In this document: positions 10,101 to 18,018 of the stretch, one piece after another
Layout: each line of letters starts with the position of its first letter
How positions within the stretch are numbered: position 1 is the stretch's first letter
Assembly (NCBI GenBank): GCA_028821145.1
Contig: JAPPHC010000042.1
Span: 1 to 64,000 of the forward strand
Source: Gammaproteobacteria bacterium
GTDB lineage: Bacteria > Pseudomonadota > Gammaproteobacteria > Steroidobacterales > Foliamicaceae
Direction of reading: 5' to 3'
DNA length: 64,000 bases
Notes under the pieces: generated by a model
Told to the model about the DNA's origin: nothing
The model's database searches: none
Seen by the model: only the letters and a program-made list of their open reading frames with translations
Position numbers and translations under genes: made by a program

Positions 10101-10177
10101 CCACGCCGAACAACCTGGCGGAAGTGAACAGTTACGGCCCCAGAATTTTTGTGGGCGTGCGCGCCAAGTTCTTCTGA
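7154..10177 (+). CDS. TonB-dependent receptor, alginate locus
   Basis: A 1007-residue outer-membrane transporter. It has a signal peptide to about residue 33 (SPVHA), an acidic linker and a TonB-box-like IEEIVVTG near 50-57. The plug domain contains TEISIRGMGPFLGS and LIEGGVSGQISLSTLKPL, and a long beta-barrel ends in the terminal Phe of VRAKFF, as OMPs do. It belongs to the large (about 1000 aa) polysaccharide-type receptor group. It is the first gene of a tight operon with a GntR regulator, PL6 and PL17 lyases and an SDR (gaps of 16, 19, -1 and 18 bp), so the ligand is most likely alginate oligosaccharides; that is inferred from context. Transcription diverges from kduD across a 243-bp regulatory gap. 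Confidence 0.9.
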   Translation: MREGAIVSGERRRALVPICGILIILLAGSPVHAQEEEDSDVPLEVDESMIEEIVVTGTRGIIRTSIEEKRLSDTVVEVLSTDDIGDIPTLSIGEALETLTSAASHREQGGATEISIRGMGPFLGSTVVNGREATNGSGDRSVNFSQFPSELFNKLLIYKTQEASLIEGGVSGQISLSTLKPLEYGRQRIQLEVKGSNHPDNSDILNNEREWGSRTTLSYVDQFGSEETGLFGISLGVQKRLGTNPEQEFRTTSGWRDCRNDLSVNGGVGRTSNGNCDSGAGNLNITVNPDTGTAPDASAPLIWVPSSRSFRQNITDDDRESVFGAFQWQPSDRVDINLDLQISDRTFTEVRNDLYFAEQRRIIPGLTPVTLVAAPTGEVSLFETIGRIETISTWMERIEEYAGGGLSLNFQATDRLRLSFDASYSDTSRREHILHTRLQSEPRDIYGNSTPAGSDRTFTSIRIPGGGGSQIPLATVENFDVNNHDLYADNARTRIDLNQFRDNTITAVRGDLEWDLDWGAIDSMESGVRYSELEYFSMPRDRDTYNHPDSAIQGASLACRNERFPEPGFLSEPSNGQNLITNVDSDGNVIPEGTGSTYATFDPLCLIREFLGEVPAIPTGGPSVSNVDVEEKTLAAYVQFNYSDVWNGKPVRGNFGLRVVSTDVNSTGLRTTFTTSSNPDGTITVNEDGSAFRSVVGGDRYTELLPSVNLVVNWQDDVLVRGGIYRGLSRPDPAELGFGRALSVDDDDDPMSITDLVGSARASGNPDLEPLTSWNLDVAVEWYPNDDSIVAAGFYYKRFLGGFEQTRRVEQFTIDGQPFNADVTTTRTDDDSSTLTGFELTAAHSFSYLPGLLSGLGAKLSMNLADSDFEFEDGNFGSAVVLDEAGNVVSERVGIVEPANLFGFSDSVISAQLYYQIGALDVQLIYKSRSEYFQQFVNNPNPIRYVGDNEVLEARVTYEITDNITVRVEGINLLDEPKVQYNPTPNNLAEVNSYGPRIFVGVRAKFF

Positions 10178-10193
10178 TACGGACAGGGAAAAG

Positions 10194-10940
10194 ATGAAGG
10201 AACAGAGGCTGTATGAGGCCGTTGCGCAAAGGATTGCGCGACGGATGCAAGAGGGTGTGTATCCGCCCGGCACACGCTTGCCCGGCGAGCGCGAGCTGGC
10301 TGAACAGTTCAATGTAAGCCGGGTCACGGTCCGCCAGGCGCTGATTTCGCTGCAGGCTCTCGGGAAGCTCGAAGTGCGGCCCGGGTCGGGAGCGCATGTG
10401 CTGGACGCCGCGGTCTCCCAGGTGGAAGTGCTGCCCAGCGTAAGCGCGCTTGAATTGACGGAGGCGCGATCGTTGTTCGAGTCCGAGGTGGCGGCGCTTG
10501 CGGCGCCCGATATCAGCGACGAGACGCTTGCCGAGCTTGAGCAACTCATCGTGGACATGAGCAGCGACGACCACAACGACGTCGATGCGGCGGAACTCGC
10601 GGACCGGGACTTCCATCTGACCATTGCCGCTGCCGCCGGGAATTCCGTGCTCTATTACATTGTCGAGAAGCTCTGGCGGATGCGCATGGAACTGCCGCCG
10701 GTCAAGAAAGTGTATGACTCCGTTTGCTCGGAAGACGCGACGGTGCGCGGGGGAGAACACCGGGAGATTCTCGACGCCCTGCATAGCCGCGATCCGTCGC
10801 AGGCGCGGCTGGCGATGAGAAAGCACTTCACGCGGCTGCTGGAATCCATGCTGGACGTGACCGAACAAAAGGCGCTCAGGGACGTTCGCAGGAAAGCCAG
10901 CGAGAGCCGCGAGCGTTTCCTCAAGAGCGCAAGAATCTAG
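10194..10940 (+). CDS. GntR/FadR-family transcriptional regulator
   Basis: A 248-residue regulator. The N-terminal winged helix-turn-helix is typical of GntR: PGTRLPGERELAEQF followed by VSRVTVRQALISLQ (about residues 25-58). The C-terminal all-helical FCD ligand domain (about 85-225) contains the metal/ligand residues D-x-x-F-H in DRDFHLTIA and later a GGEHREI His. I start it at ATG 10194, preceded by an AGGGAAAAG stretch; the longer reading runs back into the receptor gene. FCD regulators commonly sense uronates or their keto-deoxy derivatives, fitting its place inside the alginate operon. It is one candidate for binding the TGTTGTG-N3-CACAACA sites. Confidence 0.9.
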   Translation: MKEQRLYEAVAQRIARRMQEGVYPPGTRLPGERELAEQFNVSRVTVRQALISLQALGKLEVRPGSGAHVLDAAVSQVEVLPSVSALELTEARSLFESEVAALAAPDISDETLAELEQLIVDMSSDDHNDVDAAELADRDFHLTIAAAAGNSVLYYIVEKLWRMRMELPPVKKVYDSVCSEDATVRGGEHREILDALHSRDPSQARLAMRKHFTRLLESMLDVTEQKALRDVRRKASESRERFLKSARI

Positions 10941-10959
10941 CTACGCCAGGAGCCGTTCC

Positions 10960-13164
10960 ATGTGGCACCGGAGATTTCTGGTAGCTTCCGCGCTCGCCAT
11001 TTTCGCGGCAGGAAGCATATCGGCAACCGAAACGCTTGTCTCGAACCAGGAGGAATTCCGTGATGCGGTCGCGCGGGCCGGGCCGGGTGACGTCATTGTT
11101 CTGGCCAACGGGGTCTGGCGCGATTTCGAGATTCTGTTTGCCGGAAACGGGGAGCCGGAGCGGCCGATTACCCTGACGGCGGAAACGAAGGGGCAGGTCG
11201 TGATCAGCGGCCAATCGAACCTTCGGCTTGCCGGCAGCCACCTCGTCGTGTCCGGATTGGTGTTCAGGGACGGCTACACGCCAACCAGCACCGTGATTTC
11301 CTTTCGCCGGACCAAGGGCGAACCCGCCAATTACTCGAGAGTGACCGAGACCGTCATCGACCGGTTCAACAACCCGGAACGGCATGAGATCGATTTCTGG
11401 GTCCTGATGTTCGGGCGCCACAACCGCTTCGATCACAACCATGTTGAGGGCAAGGGCAATCTCGGAGTCACGATGGCCGTGCGGCTGGACGGCGAGGAAA
11501 ACCAGCGAAACCACCACCACATCGACCACAACTACTTCGGCCCGCGGCCGATACTCGGATCCAACGGCGGCGAGACGCTGCGTATCGGCACTAGCCACTA
11601 CTCCATGACCGATTCGCTGACTGTCGTGGAGAACAACGTGTTCGATCGCTGCGACGGCGAGCTGGAGATCATTTCCAACAAGTCGGGCGGCAACGTCTTC
11701 CGCGGAAACCTGTTCCTGGAATCGCGCGGCACGCTCACGATGCGTCACGGCAACAACGCCGTGATCGAGGACAACGTATTCCTCGGCAACGGCGTGCCGA
11801 ACACCGGCGGCATACGGGTCATCAACAAGGGGCATGTAGTCCGCAACAACTACCTGCATGGGCTGACCGGCTACCGCTTCGGGGCCGCCTTCACGGTCAT
11901 GAACGGAGTCCCGGATTCGCCGCTGAACCGCTATCACCAGGTCGAGGACGTGCTGATGGAGAACAACTCGATCATCCAGTGCGACTACATCGAAATGGCC
12001 GGGGGCAGCGATGAAGAGCGCTCGGCGACGCCCATCGACAGCGTGTTCCGTTCCAACCTGGTGTTCAACCGCGACGGGAATAACGTCATCCGCGTGCACG
12101 ACGACATCGGCGGTATCGCCTTCGAGGGCAATGCGGCGAACGCCGTCGATGACCTGCCGGTAAAGAGCGGTTTTTCGAACGCCCCGATCGAGATGCGGCA
12201 GGCTGACAACGGGCTCTGGTATCCGGTCGGAGCCGACCTCGCTTCAATCGGCGTTCGCGCGGACCTGAAGGTGCTGGACGTGGACGCAACGGGCGTTGCG
12301 TGGTATCCGAAACCCGGTTCCTCCCAGGCGACGCCACCCACAATCCGCGTAACGCCCGGCGAGGACGCCCTGTTTGATGCCGCGAAGCGGGCTGAAGCGG
12401 GTTCGATTCTGGAGTTGGCCCCCGGCGATTACCGGGTCAGGAAGACCATCGTGATCGACCGGCCGTTGACCATAAGAGCGGGGCAGGGCCGCGGAACGGT
12501 GAGGCTGGAGTTCGAGCGCCCGGCGCTGTTCGAGCTTGACGATGGCGGGCGCCTGGAACTTTCGGGCCTGGAGATTTCCGGCGCGGCTTCTCCCGACATG
12601 TCGGGCAACTCGGTAATACGCACCAGCCGCTATTCGATGACGAGCAACTACGGCCTGGTGGTCGACGACTGCTTGGTAAGCGACCTGGACGTCAATTACC
12701 TCTTCAATTTCTTCCTGGTGGCCAAGAACACGTTTGCGGACGAAATTCGCATCACGCGCTCCGAATTCAGCGACATTACCGGCAGCGTGATTGCGCTGAG
12801 CCGGGAGACCGACGACCTGGGCCGCTATAACGGCGAGGAAATTTCGGTAGTCGACAGCCGGTTCAGCAATATCGGCGGCGCCGTGTTCGACATTTACCGC
12901 GGCGGAACGGACGAGAGCACCTTCGGCCCCCGCCTCGAATTGCGTTCCAGCGTGCTGGACTCGGTGGGCCACAACGCGCGCAACAAGACGGCCGCGTCGA
13001 TACGGCTGCTCGGTGTGCAGTTGGCCGACATTCATGACAACGATTTCATCGACAGCCGGCCGATCCGCGTAACGCACACGGTCGGCGATCCGATAACCCG
13101 AATCGCAAACAATCGGTTTACGGGCACGCCGGAACCGATCGTCGGCGAGATCGGCGCGCCTTGA
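10960..13164 (+). CDS. PL6 family alginate lyase (two beta-helix domains)
   Basis: A 734-residue secreted lyase with a signal peptide (about 1-22). The first right-handed parallel beta-helix domain spans roughly 23-400 and the second roughly 430-725, the two-domain layout of AlyGC-type PL6 enzymes. The catalytic pair of PL6 is visible as Lys241 (ISNKSGGN) and Arg262 (LTMRHGNN), 21 residues apart as in AlyGC (Lys220/Arg241); the NNHHHIDHNYFGPRP-type region precedes it. It cleaves alginate (polyM, polyMG or polyG) by beta-elimination, probably in the periplasm or at the cell surface. AGGAG lies 7-8 bases before ATG 10960. Its stop codon shares one base with the start of the PL17 gene, so the two lyases are translationally coupled. 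Confidence 0.92.
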   Translation: MWHRRFLVASALAIFAAGSISATETLVSNQEEFRDAVARAGPGDVIVLANGVWRDFEILFAGNGEPERPITLTAETKGQVVISGQSNLRLAGSHLVVSGLVFRDGYTPTSTVISFRRTKGEPANYSRVTETVIDRFNNPERHEIDFWVLMFGRHNRFDHNHVEGKGNLGVTMAVRLDGEENQRNHHHIDHNYFGPRPILGSNGGETLRIGTSHYSMTDSLTVVENNVFDRCDGELEIISNKSGGNVFRGNLFLESRGTLTMRHGNNAVIEDNVFLGNGVPNTGGIRVINKGHVVRNNYLHGLTGYRFGAAFTVMNGVPDSPLNRYHQVEDVLMENNSIIQCDYIEMAGGSDEERSATPIDSVFRSNLVFNRDGNNVIRVHDDIGGIAFEGNAANAVDDLPVKSGFSNAPIEMRQADNGLWYPVGADLASIGVRADLKVLDVDATGVAWYPKPGSSQATPPTIRVTPGEDALFDAAKRAEAGSILELAPGDYRVRKTIVIDRPLTIRAGQGRGTVRLEFERPALFELDDGGRLELSGLEISGAASPDMSGNSVIRTSRYSMTSNYGLVVDDCLVSDLDVNYLFNFFLVAKNTFADEIRITRSEFSDITGSVIALSRETDDLGRYNGEEISVVDSRFSNIGGAVFDIYRGGTDESTFGPRLELRSSVLDSVGHNARNKTAASIRLLGVQLADIHDNDFIDSRPIRVTHTVGDPITRIANNRFTGTPEPIVGEIGAP

Positions 13165-15380
13165 TGCGCTGGTCCCTTGTCGTTCCGGCCCTGGCGGCCC
13201 TGGCGATCGGCGGTTGGCCGCAGGATGGCCTGACTTCCCATCCCAGCCTGCTTCTGACCGCCGCAGATGTTGCCGATATCACCGCCACCATGCAGGAATC
13301 GCCGGGCTTCATGCGGTCGCTGGAGCGGACCCGGGCGCGCGTCGATCGCTATTTCGCTACCGAACCCGATGTGCCCGCTCCGACCGATGCCGGCGGCGGC
13401 TATTCGCACGAGCAGCACAAGCGCAACGGCGTCGCGATCCGCGAAGCCGGCGTCGTCTATCAGCTCACCGGGGCCAGGCGCTACGCCGATCACGCCAGGT
13501 CGTTGTTGCTGGCGTACGCGGACCTGTATCCGGGCCTGGGCGAGCACCCGATGAAGAAGGAGCAGACGCCGGGCCGTCTGTTCTGGCAGAGCCTCAATGA
13601 GTCCGTCTGGCTGGTTCACGCCATACAGGGCTACGACGCGATCGTCGACACGCTTTCCGGCGACGAGAAAAGCGTTATTGAAGAACGCCTGCTGCGGCCC
13701 ATGGCCGATTTCCTTTCGGTGGAATCTCCGCAGACCTTCGACCGGATTCACAACCACGGAACCTGGGCGGTGGCCGCCGTGGGGATGACCGGATACACGC
13801 TCGGCGACCCGTCGTACGTGGAAACGTCGCTTTACGGTCTCAATCGCGACGGCAAGGCCGGGTTCATCCGGCAGCTCGACCTGCTGCTGTCGCCGGACGG
13901 CTACTATGCCGAGGGTCCGTACTACCAGCGTTATGCATTGATGCCGCTGGTGGTTTTTGCCCGGAGCATCGAGAACAACGATCCGGAACTGAAGATCTTC
14001 GAGTATCGCGACGGCCTGTTGCTGAAGGCGATCTACGCCTGTATCGAGCTTTCGTACGGCGGCCTGTTTTTCCCGATCAACGACGCGATCCGGGAGAAGG
14101 GACTGGATACCGTCGAGTTGCGCCACGGCGTAGCCATCGCCTACGCGCTGACCGGCGACCCCAGGCTGCTGTCGGTGGCGCGTCGACAGGAATCCTATGT
14201 GCTTACCGGCGACGGCTTCGAAGCGGCGCTGACGGCGGACCGCGGCGAGGCCGAGCCTTACGAGCACCGGTCCGTGCTGCTCAGAGACGGCCCCGCCGGC
14301 AAGCAGGGCGGTCTGGCGGTACTTCGCAACGGCGCGGGACCGGGCCACCAGGCGCTGGTGTTCAAGGCCACGGCGCAGGGCATGGGACACGGCCATTTCG
14401 ACAAGCTGCACTGGATCTTCTACGACAACGGCAACGAGATCGTGGCCGATTACGGCGCCGCGCGTTTCCTCAATATCGAGCCGAAGAACGGCGGGCGTTA
14501 TTTGCCGGAGAACGAATCCTGGGCCAAGCAGACGGTCGCCCACAACACCCTGGTCGTGGACGGGGAGAGTCATTTCGGCGCCCGGCTGGCGGTTGGCGAG
14601 CGTTTCCATCCGGAGGTACTCTACTTCGGCAGCGAGAAGGGCGTTCATGTCGCGGCGGCGTCCATGGACGGCGCCTACGAGGGTGTTTCCTTCAGCCGCA
14701 CCCTGGTTCTGGCGGACGGCGTGCTGGCCGACGGCCCCGTCGTGGTGGACGTGCTGGACGTGACCGGTTCGCGAGCGGGGCAATACGACTTGCCGGTCCA
14801 CTTCAAGGGCCAGGTCATCGCCACCAGCCCGCCGCTTAGCGCAATGACCGAGAAACTGGTGCCGCTCGGCAGCGCCAACGGTTACCAGCATCTCTGGCTG
14901 AGGGCGGAAACCGAGGTGGCCGCGGGCGAGCTGTTCTCGATGACCTGGCTTGCCGGAAATCGCTTCTACACGTATTCGATCCAGGCCGAAGAACCGCTGC
15001 AGGTCCTGTTTGCGGAACTCGGGGCCAACGATCCGCAGATCAATCTCAGGCGCGAACAGGCCGTGATACTACGCATGCAGAGCGCTGGCGACAGCACCTT
15101 CGTTTCCACTCTGGAAGTGCACGGTGAATACGACGCGGCGGAGGAATCCACGATCGGCAGCGAAGGGTCGATTGCCGCGATCGAGCGTTTCGGCGACGGC
15201 GACAACGAGCTGGTGAAGATTGTCAGCAGGCAGCGCGGTGAGCGCTACCTGGCGCTTTCATACGACCCCGACGAAGACCTCAAGCATGCAATGAGGATCG
15301 ACGGCAGGGAGTTCGCGTGGAGCGGTTTCTACGGTCTGTTCGATCAGAACGGGCCGGTCGCCTCGAATCATTCAAATTAG
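13164..15380 (+). CDS. PL17 oligoalginate lyase (heparinase II/III-like)
   Basis: A 738-residue exolytic lyase. It has an N-terminal signal or anchor (about 1-20), an alpha/alpha-toroid AlgLyase domain (about 25-350) and a heparinase II/III-type beta-sandwich (about 370-735). Catalytic residues known from Alg17c align with Asn197-His198 (RIHNHGTW), Tyr254 (EGPYYQRYA), and His409 and His411 of GMGHGHFDKLHW, the second being the zinc-ligand position. It releases monosaccharide DEH from oligoalginates. I use ATG 13164, which overlaps the PL6 stop by one base; a TTG just before it is the only alternative. It works downstream of the PL6 enzyme and feeds the SDR and KduI/KduD. Confidence 0.93.
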   Translation: MRWSLVVPALAALAIGGWPQDGLTSHPSLLLTAADVADITATMQESPGFMRSLERTRARVDRYFATEPDVPAPTDAGGGYSHEQHKRNGVAIREAGVVYQLTGARRYADHARSLLLAYADLYPGLGEHPMKKEQTPGRLFWQSLNESVWLVHAIQGYDAIVDTLSGDEKSVIEERLLRPMADFLSVESPQTFDRIHNHGTWAVAAVGMTGYTLGDPSYVETSLYGLNRDGKAGFIRQLDLLLSPDGYYAEGPYYQRYALMPLVVFARSIENNDPELKIFEYRDGLLLKAIYACIELSYGGLFFPINDAIREKGLDTVELRHGVAIAYALTGDPRLLSVARRQESYVLTGDGFEAALTADRGEAEPYEHRSVLLRDGPAGKQGGLAVLRNGAGPGHQALVFKATAQGMGHGHFDKLHWIFYDNGNEIVADYGAARFLNIEPKNGGRYLPENESWAKQTVAHNTLVVDGESHFGARLAVGERFHPEVLYFGSEKGVHVAAASMDGAYEGVSFSRTLVLADGVLADGPVVVDVLDVTGSRAGQYDLPVHFKGQVIATSPPLSAMTEKLVPLGSANGYQHLWLRAETEVAAGELFSMTWLAGNRFYTYSIQAEEPLQVLFAELGANDPQINLRREQAVILRMQSAGDSTFVSTLEVHGEYDAAEESTIGSEGSIAAIERFGDGDNELVKIVSRQRGERYLALSYDPDEDLKHAMRIDGREFAWSGFYGLFDQNGPVASNHSN

Positions 15381-15398
15381 TTGTTGGGGGATACAAGT

Positions 15399-16145
15399 AT
15401 GGAAGGCAAGGTAGCAATCGTCACCGGCGGTTCCAGGGACATCGGCAGGGCCGTGTCGCTGGCCCTGGCCGAGGCCGGCGCCAGCGTGGCCGTCAACTAT
15501 TTCAACGACGCGTCCGCCGGGAAGGAGACCGTCGAGAGCATCCGGCACGCGGGCGGAACCGCGACCGCCATCGCCGGCGATATGACCAGGCGCGCGGATG
15601 TCGAGAAGCTGGTGGCCGAGACCCGCCGCGCATTCGGCGACTCGATTGACGTCCTGATCAACGTCGTGGGCGGTCTGGTCGCGCGCAAGGCCTTGCCTGA
15701 AATGGACGAGGAGTTCCTGGAGCATGTCCTGCGGCTGAACGTAACCAGCACCTTCCTGACTACGCAGTGCGTTATTCCCCACATGGAGGAGGGAGGTTCC
15801 ATCGTCAATTTCGCCTCGCAGGCCGGCCGGGACGGGGGCGGTCCGGGTGCGGCGGCCTACTCGACGTCCAAGGGCGCGGTGATGTCGCTGACCCGGGCGA
15901 TGGCCAAGGAACTGGGGCCGAGCGGCATCCGGGTCAATTGCGTTTGCCCGGGAATGATCGACACGAGCTTCCACGATACGTTCACCAAGGACGCCGTGCG
16001 CGCCAACGTCGCCGCGGCCACGCCACTGCGGCGCGAAGGGGGACCCGAGGAGGTCGCGGACCTTGTCGCCTACCTTGCCTCGCCGCGGGCAAGCTTCATT
16101 ACCGGCGCCAGTTTCGACATCAACGGAGGCACCTTCTTCTCCTGA
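15399..16145 (+). CDS. SDR oxidoreductase, candidate DEH reductase
   Basis: A 248-residue classical short-chain dehydrogenase. The cofactor loop TGGSRDIG is at 9-16 (note Asp where Gly is usual), the NNAG-equivalent is NVVGG, and catalytic Tyr154 and Lys158 are in YSTSKGA. ATG 15399 is preceded by a TTGGGGG Shine-Dalgarno-like run. As the last gene of the receptor-PL6-PL17 operon it most likely reduces DEH (4-deoxy-L-erythro-5-hexoseulose uronate) to KDG, the role of SDRs such as A1-R in alginate degraders. The sequence itself only proves an NAD(P)-dependent SDR; the substrate is inferred from the operon. Confidence 0.85.
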   Translation: MEGKVAIVTGGSRDIGRAVSLALAEAGASVAVNYFNDASAGKETVESIRHAGGTATAIAGDMTRRADVEKLVAETRRAFGDSIDVLINVVGGLVARKALPEMDEEFLEHVLRLNVTSTFLTTQCVIPHMEEGGSIVNFASQAGRDGGGPGAAAYSTSKGAVMSLTRAMAKELGPSGIRVNCVCPGMIDTSFHDTFTKDAVRANVAAATPLRREGGPEEVADLVAYLASPRASFITGASFDINGGTFFS

Positions 16146-16215
16146 AGCCTGCAAACGCTCAGAAATCGGGATGTTTCGCCGAGTATTCCGGGGCTATTGA
16201 TTGGGGCGGCGTGGG

Positions 16216-16221
16216 TACAAT
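16216..16221 (+). promoter_or_regulatory. Possible -10 for acyl-CoA dehydrogenase operon
   Basis: TACAAT lies 36 bp before ATG 16257, in the 111-bp gap after the alginate operon. No good -35 is visible at the right spacing. If real, it rules out the upstream in-frame start at 16197 and gives the next two genes their own transcript. Confidence 0.3.
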
Positions 16222-16256
16222 GGCTGCCCAGCGCACTCGCTTTTCTGGAACGACCC

Positions 16257-18017
16257 ATGTCCGAGTATCGGCCACCTGTCGATGAAATGCTGTTTATTCT
16301 GGATTCCGTGGCCGGGATCCACGCGGTCGCGGAGTTGCCGGGCTGCGAGATGGTCACGAGCGAGTTGGCGCGTTCAATCATGGACGAAGCCGGTGAACTG
16401 GCCTCGAACGTGCTCGCGCCGCTCAATGCCAAGGGCGATCAGGCCGGCGCCGATGTGCGCGACGGGCAGGTTCACGTTCCGGATAGCTTCCGCCAAGCGT
16501 ACGAGGCGTTTGTCGAAGGCGGCTGGGGCGGGATTTCGGCGCCGGAGACCTACGGCGGCCAGGATTTGCCGCAGCTCGTTTCCATGCCGGTCCAGGAGAT
16601 GTGGCAATCGGCCAACCTGGCCTGGTCGCTCTGTCCCCTTTTGAGCCAGGGCGCACTGCATGCCCTGGAGCTGCACGCAAGCGAGGACCTTCGCCGGCAA
16701 TTCCTGCCGCGCCTGGTCAGCGGCGAGTGGACCGGCACCATGAACCTCACCGAGCCGCAGGCGGGCTCCGACCTGGGGCTGGTGCGCTGCCAGGCCAGGC
16801 ACGAGAACGGGCACTACCTGATCAATGGCCAGAAAATCTTCATCACCTTCGGCGATCACGACATGGCCGGCAACATCCTGCACCTGGTGCTGGCGCGCCT
16901 TCCCGATGCGCCGCAGGGCACCCGCGGGCTTTCGCTGTTCCTGGTCCCCAAGTTAATCCCGGACGAAAACGGAGAGCCCGACCGGCCCAACAACGTGAGC
17001 GCCGTCTCGGTGGAGCACAAGCTGGGGCTGCACGCCAGCCCGACCTGCGTCATGAGCTACGAGGACGCCGTGGGCTACCTGGTCGGCCAGGAGAACCAGG
17101 GTCTGCCGCACATGTTCGCAATGATGAACGACGCCCGGGTGTCGGTCGGACTGCAGGGAGTGGCGATCGCGGAGCGGGCCTATCAGCAGGCCGTGGAGTA
17201 CGCGCGCAACCGCATGCAGGGCAGGGTGCCGGGAAGTGCGGGCACCGTCTCCATTCTGCGTCACCCGGACGTGCGGCGCATGCTGATGGAAATGAAATCG
17301 CAGATCTTCGCGATGCGTTCGCTCTGTTACATGGCCGCCCTGCATACCGACCATGCGCGCCGCCACCCGGTCGAGGACAGGCGAGCCTGGCACCAGCGGC
17401 GGCTGGACCTGCTGACGCCGATCGTCAAGGGCTGGATCTGCGAAGTGGCGATCGAATTGACCTCGATCGGCATACAGGTGCACGGCGGCATGGGCTACGT
17501 GGAGGAGACGGGCGCGGCGCAGCACTATCGCGACGCCCGGATCATCACGATCTACGAGGGCACTTCCGGAATCCAGGCCGGCGACCTGGTCGGCCGCAAG
17601 ATCATCCGCGACAAGGGCAGGGCGCTAGGTGAACTGCTTGAGGAAATCGGTGAAACCCTGGCGAGCGCCGAAGCCCTGCCGGCAGAAGACCGAATCGTCG
17701 CGGAGGCGCTCCGCGACGGACTGGACGAGACGGCATCGACTCTGGATTGGTTCCGCAGGGAGTTGGGCAACGACGACGACCTGCCCGGATCGGTGGCCTT
17801 CAACCTGATGATGATGCTCGGTTATCTCTGCGGAGGCTGGCTGCACGCCCGTTCCGCTGTGGCCGCCGCCGGCGCCGCGGACCGGCAGGATATGCAGGCC
17901 CGGCGCGTGTGCGCGCGTTTTTATGCCGAACACCTGATGCCTCAGGTGGCCGCCCGCGCCCGACGCGTTCGGGCCGGCGCCGCCAACACGATGGCATTGA
18001 CTGAGGAGCAGTTCTGA
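16257..18017 (+). CDS. Acyl-CoA dehydrogenase, DmdC-like
   Basis: A 586-residue acyl-CoA dehydrogenase of the long, about 590-aa type. It begins SEYRPPVDEM, as in 3-methylmercaptopropionyl-CoA dehydrogenases and their relatives. Visible landmarks are GTMNLTEPQAGSDLG (FAD/substrate loop, about 165-180), IFITFGDHDM, the arginine-bearing MMNDARVSVGLQG and the catalytic-base motif IYEGTSGIQ near residue 437. An extra C-terminal helical domain follows. It oxidises an acyl-CoA to the enoyl-CoA with FAD in the cytoplasm. The true substrate cannot be read; many family members act on ordinary or branched acyl-CoAs. One base separates it from the trans-sulfuration gene, so the two are co-transcribed. 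Confidence 0.9.
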   Translation: MSEYRPPVDEMLFILDSVAGIHAVAELPGCEMVTSELARSIMDEAGELASNVLAPLNAKGDQAGADVRDGQVHVPDSFRQAYEAFVEGGWGGISAPETYGGQDLPQLVSMPVQEMWQSANLAWSLCPLLSQGALHALELHASEDLRRQFLPRLVSGEWTGTMNLTEPQAGSDLGLVRCQARHENGHYLINGQKIFITFGDHDMAGNILHLVLARLPDAPQGTRGLSLFLVPKLIPDENGEPDRPNNVSAVSVEHKLGLHASPTCVMSYEDAVGYLVGQENQGLPHMFAMMNDARVSVGLQGVAIAERAYQQAVEYARNRMQGRVPGSAGTVSILRHPDVRRMLMEMKSQIFAMRSLCYMAALHTDHARRHPVEDRRAWHQRRLDLLTPIVKGWICEVAIELTSIGIQVHGGMGYVEETGAAQHYRDARIITIYEGTSGIQAGDLVGRKIIRDKGRALGELLEEIGETLASAEALPAEDRIVAEALRDGLDETASTLDWFRRELGNDDDLPGSVAFNLMMMLGYLCGGWLHARSAVAAAGAADRQDMQARRVCARFYAEHLMPQVAARARRVRAGAANTMALTEEQF

Positions 18018-18018
18018 C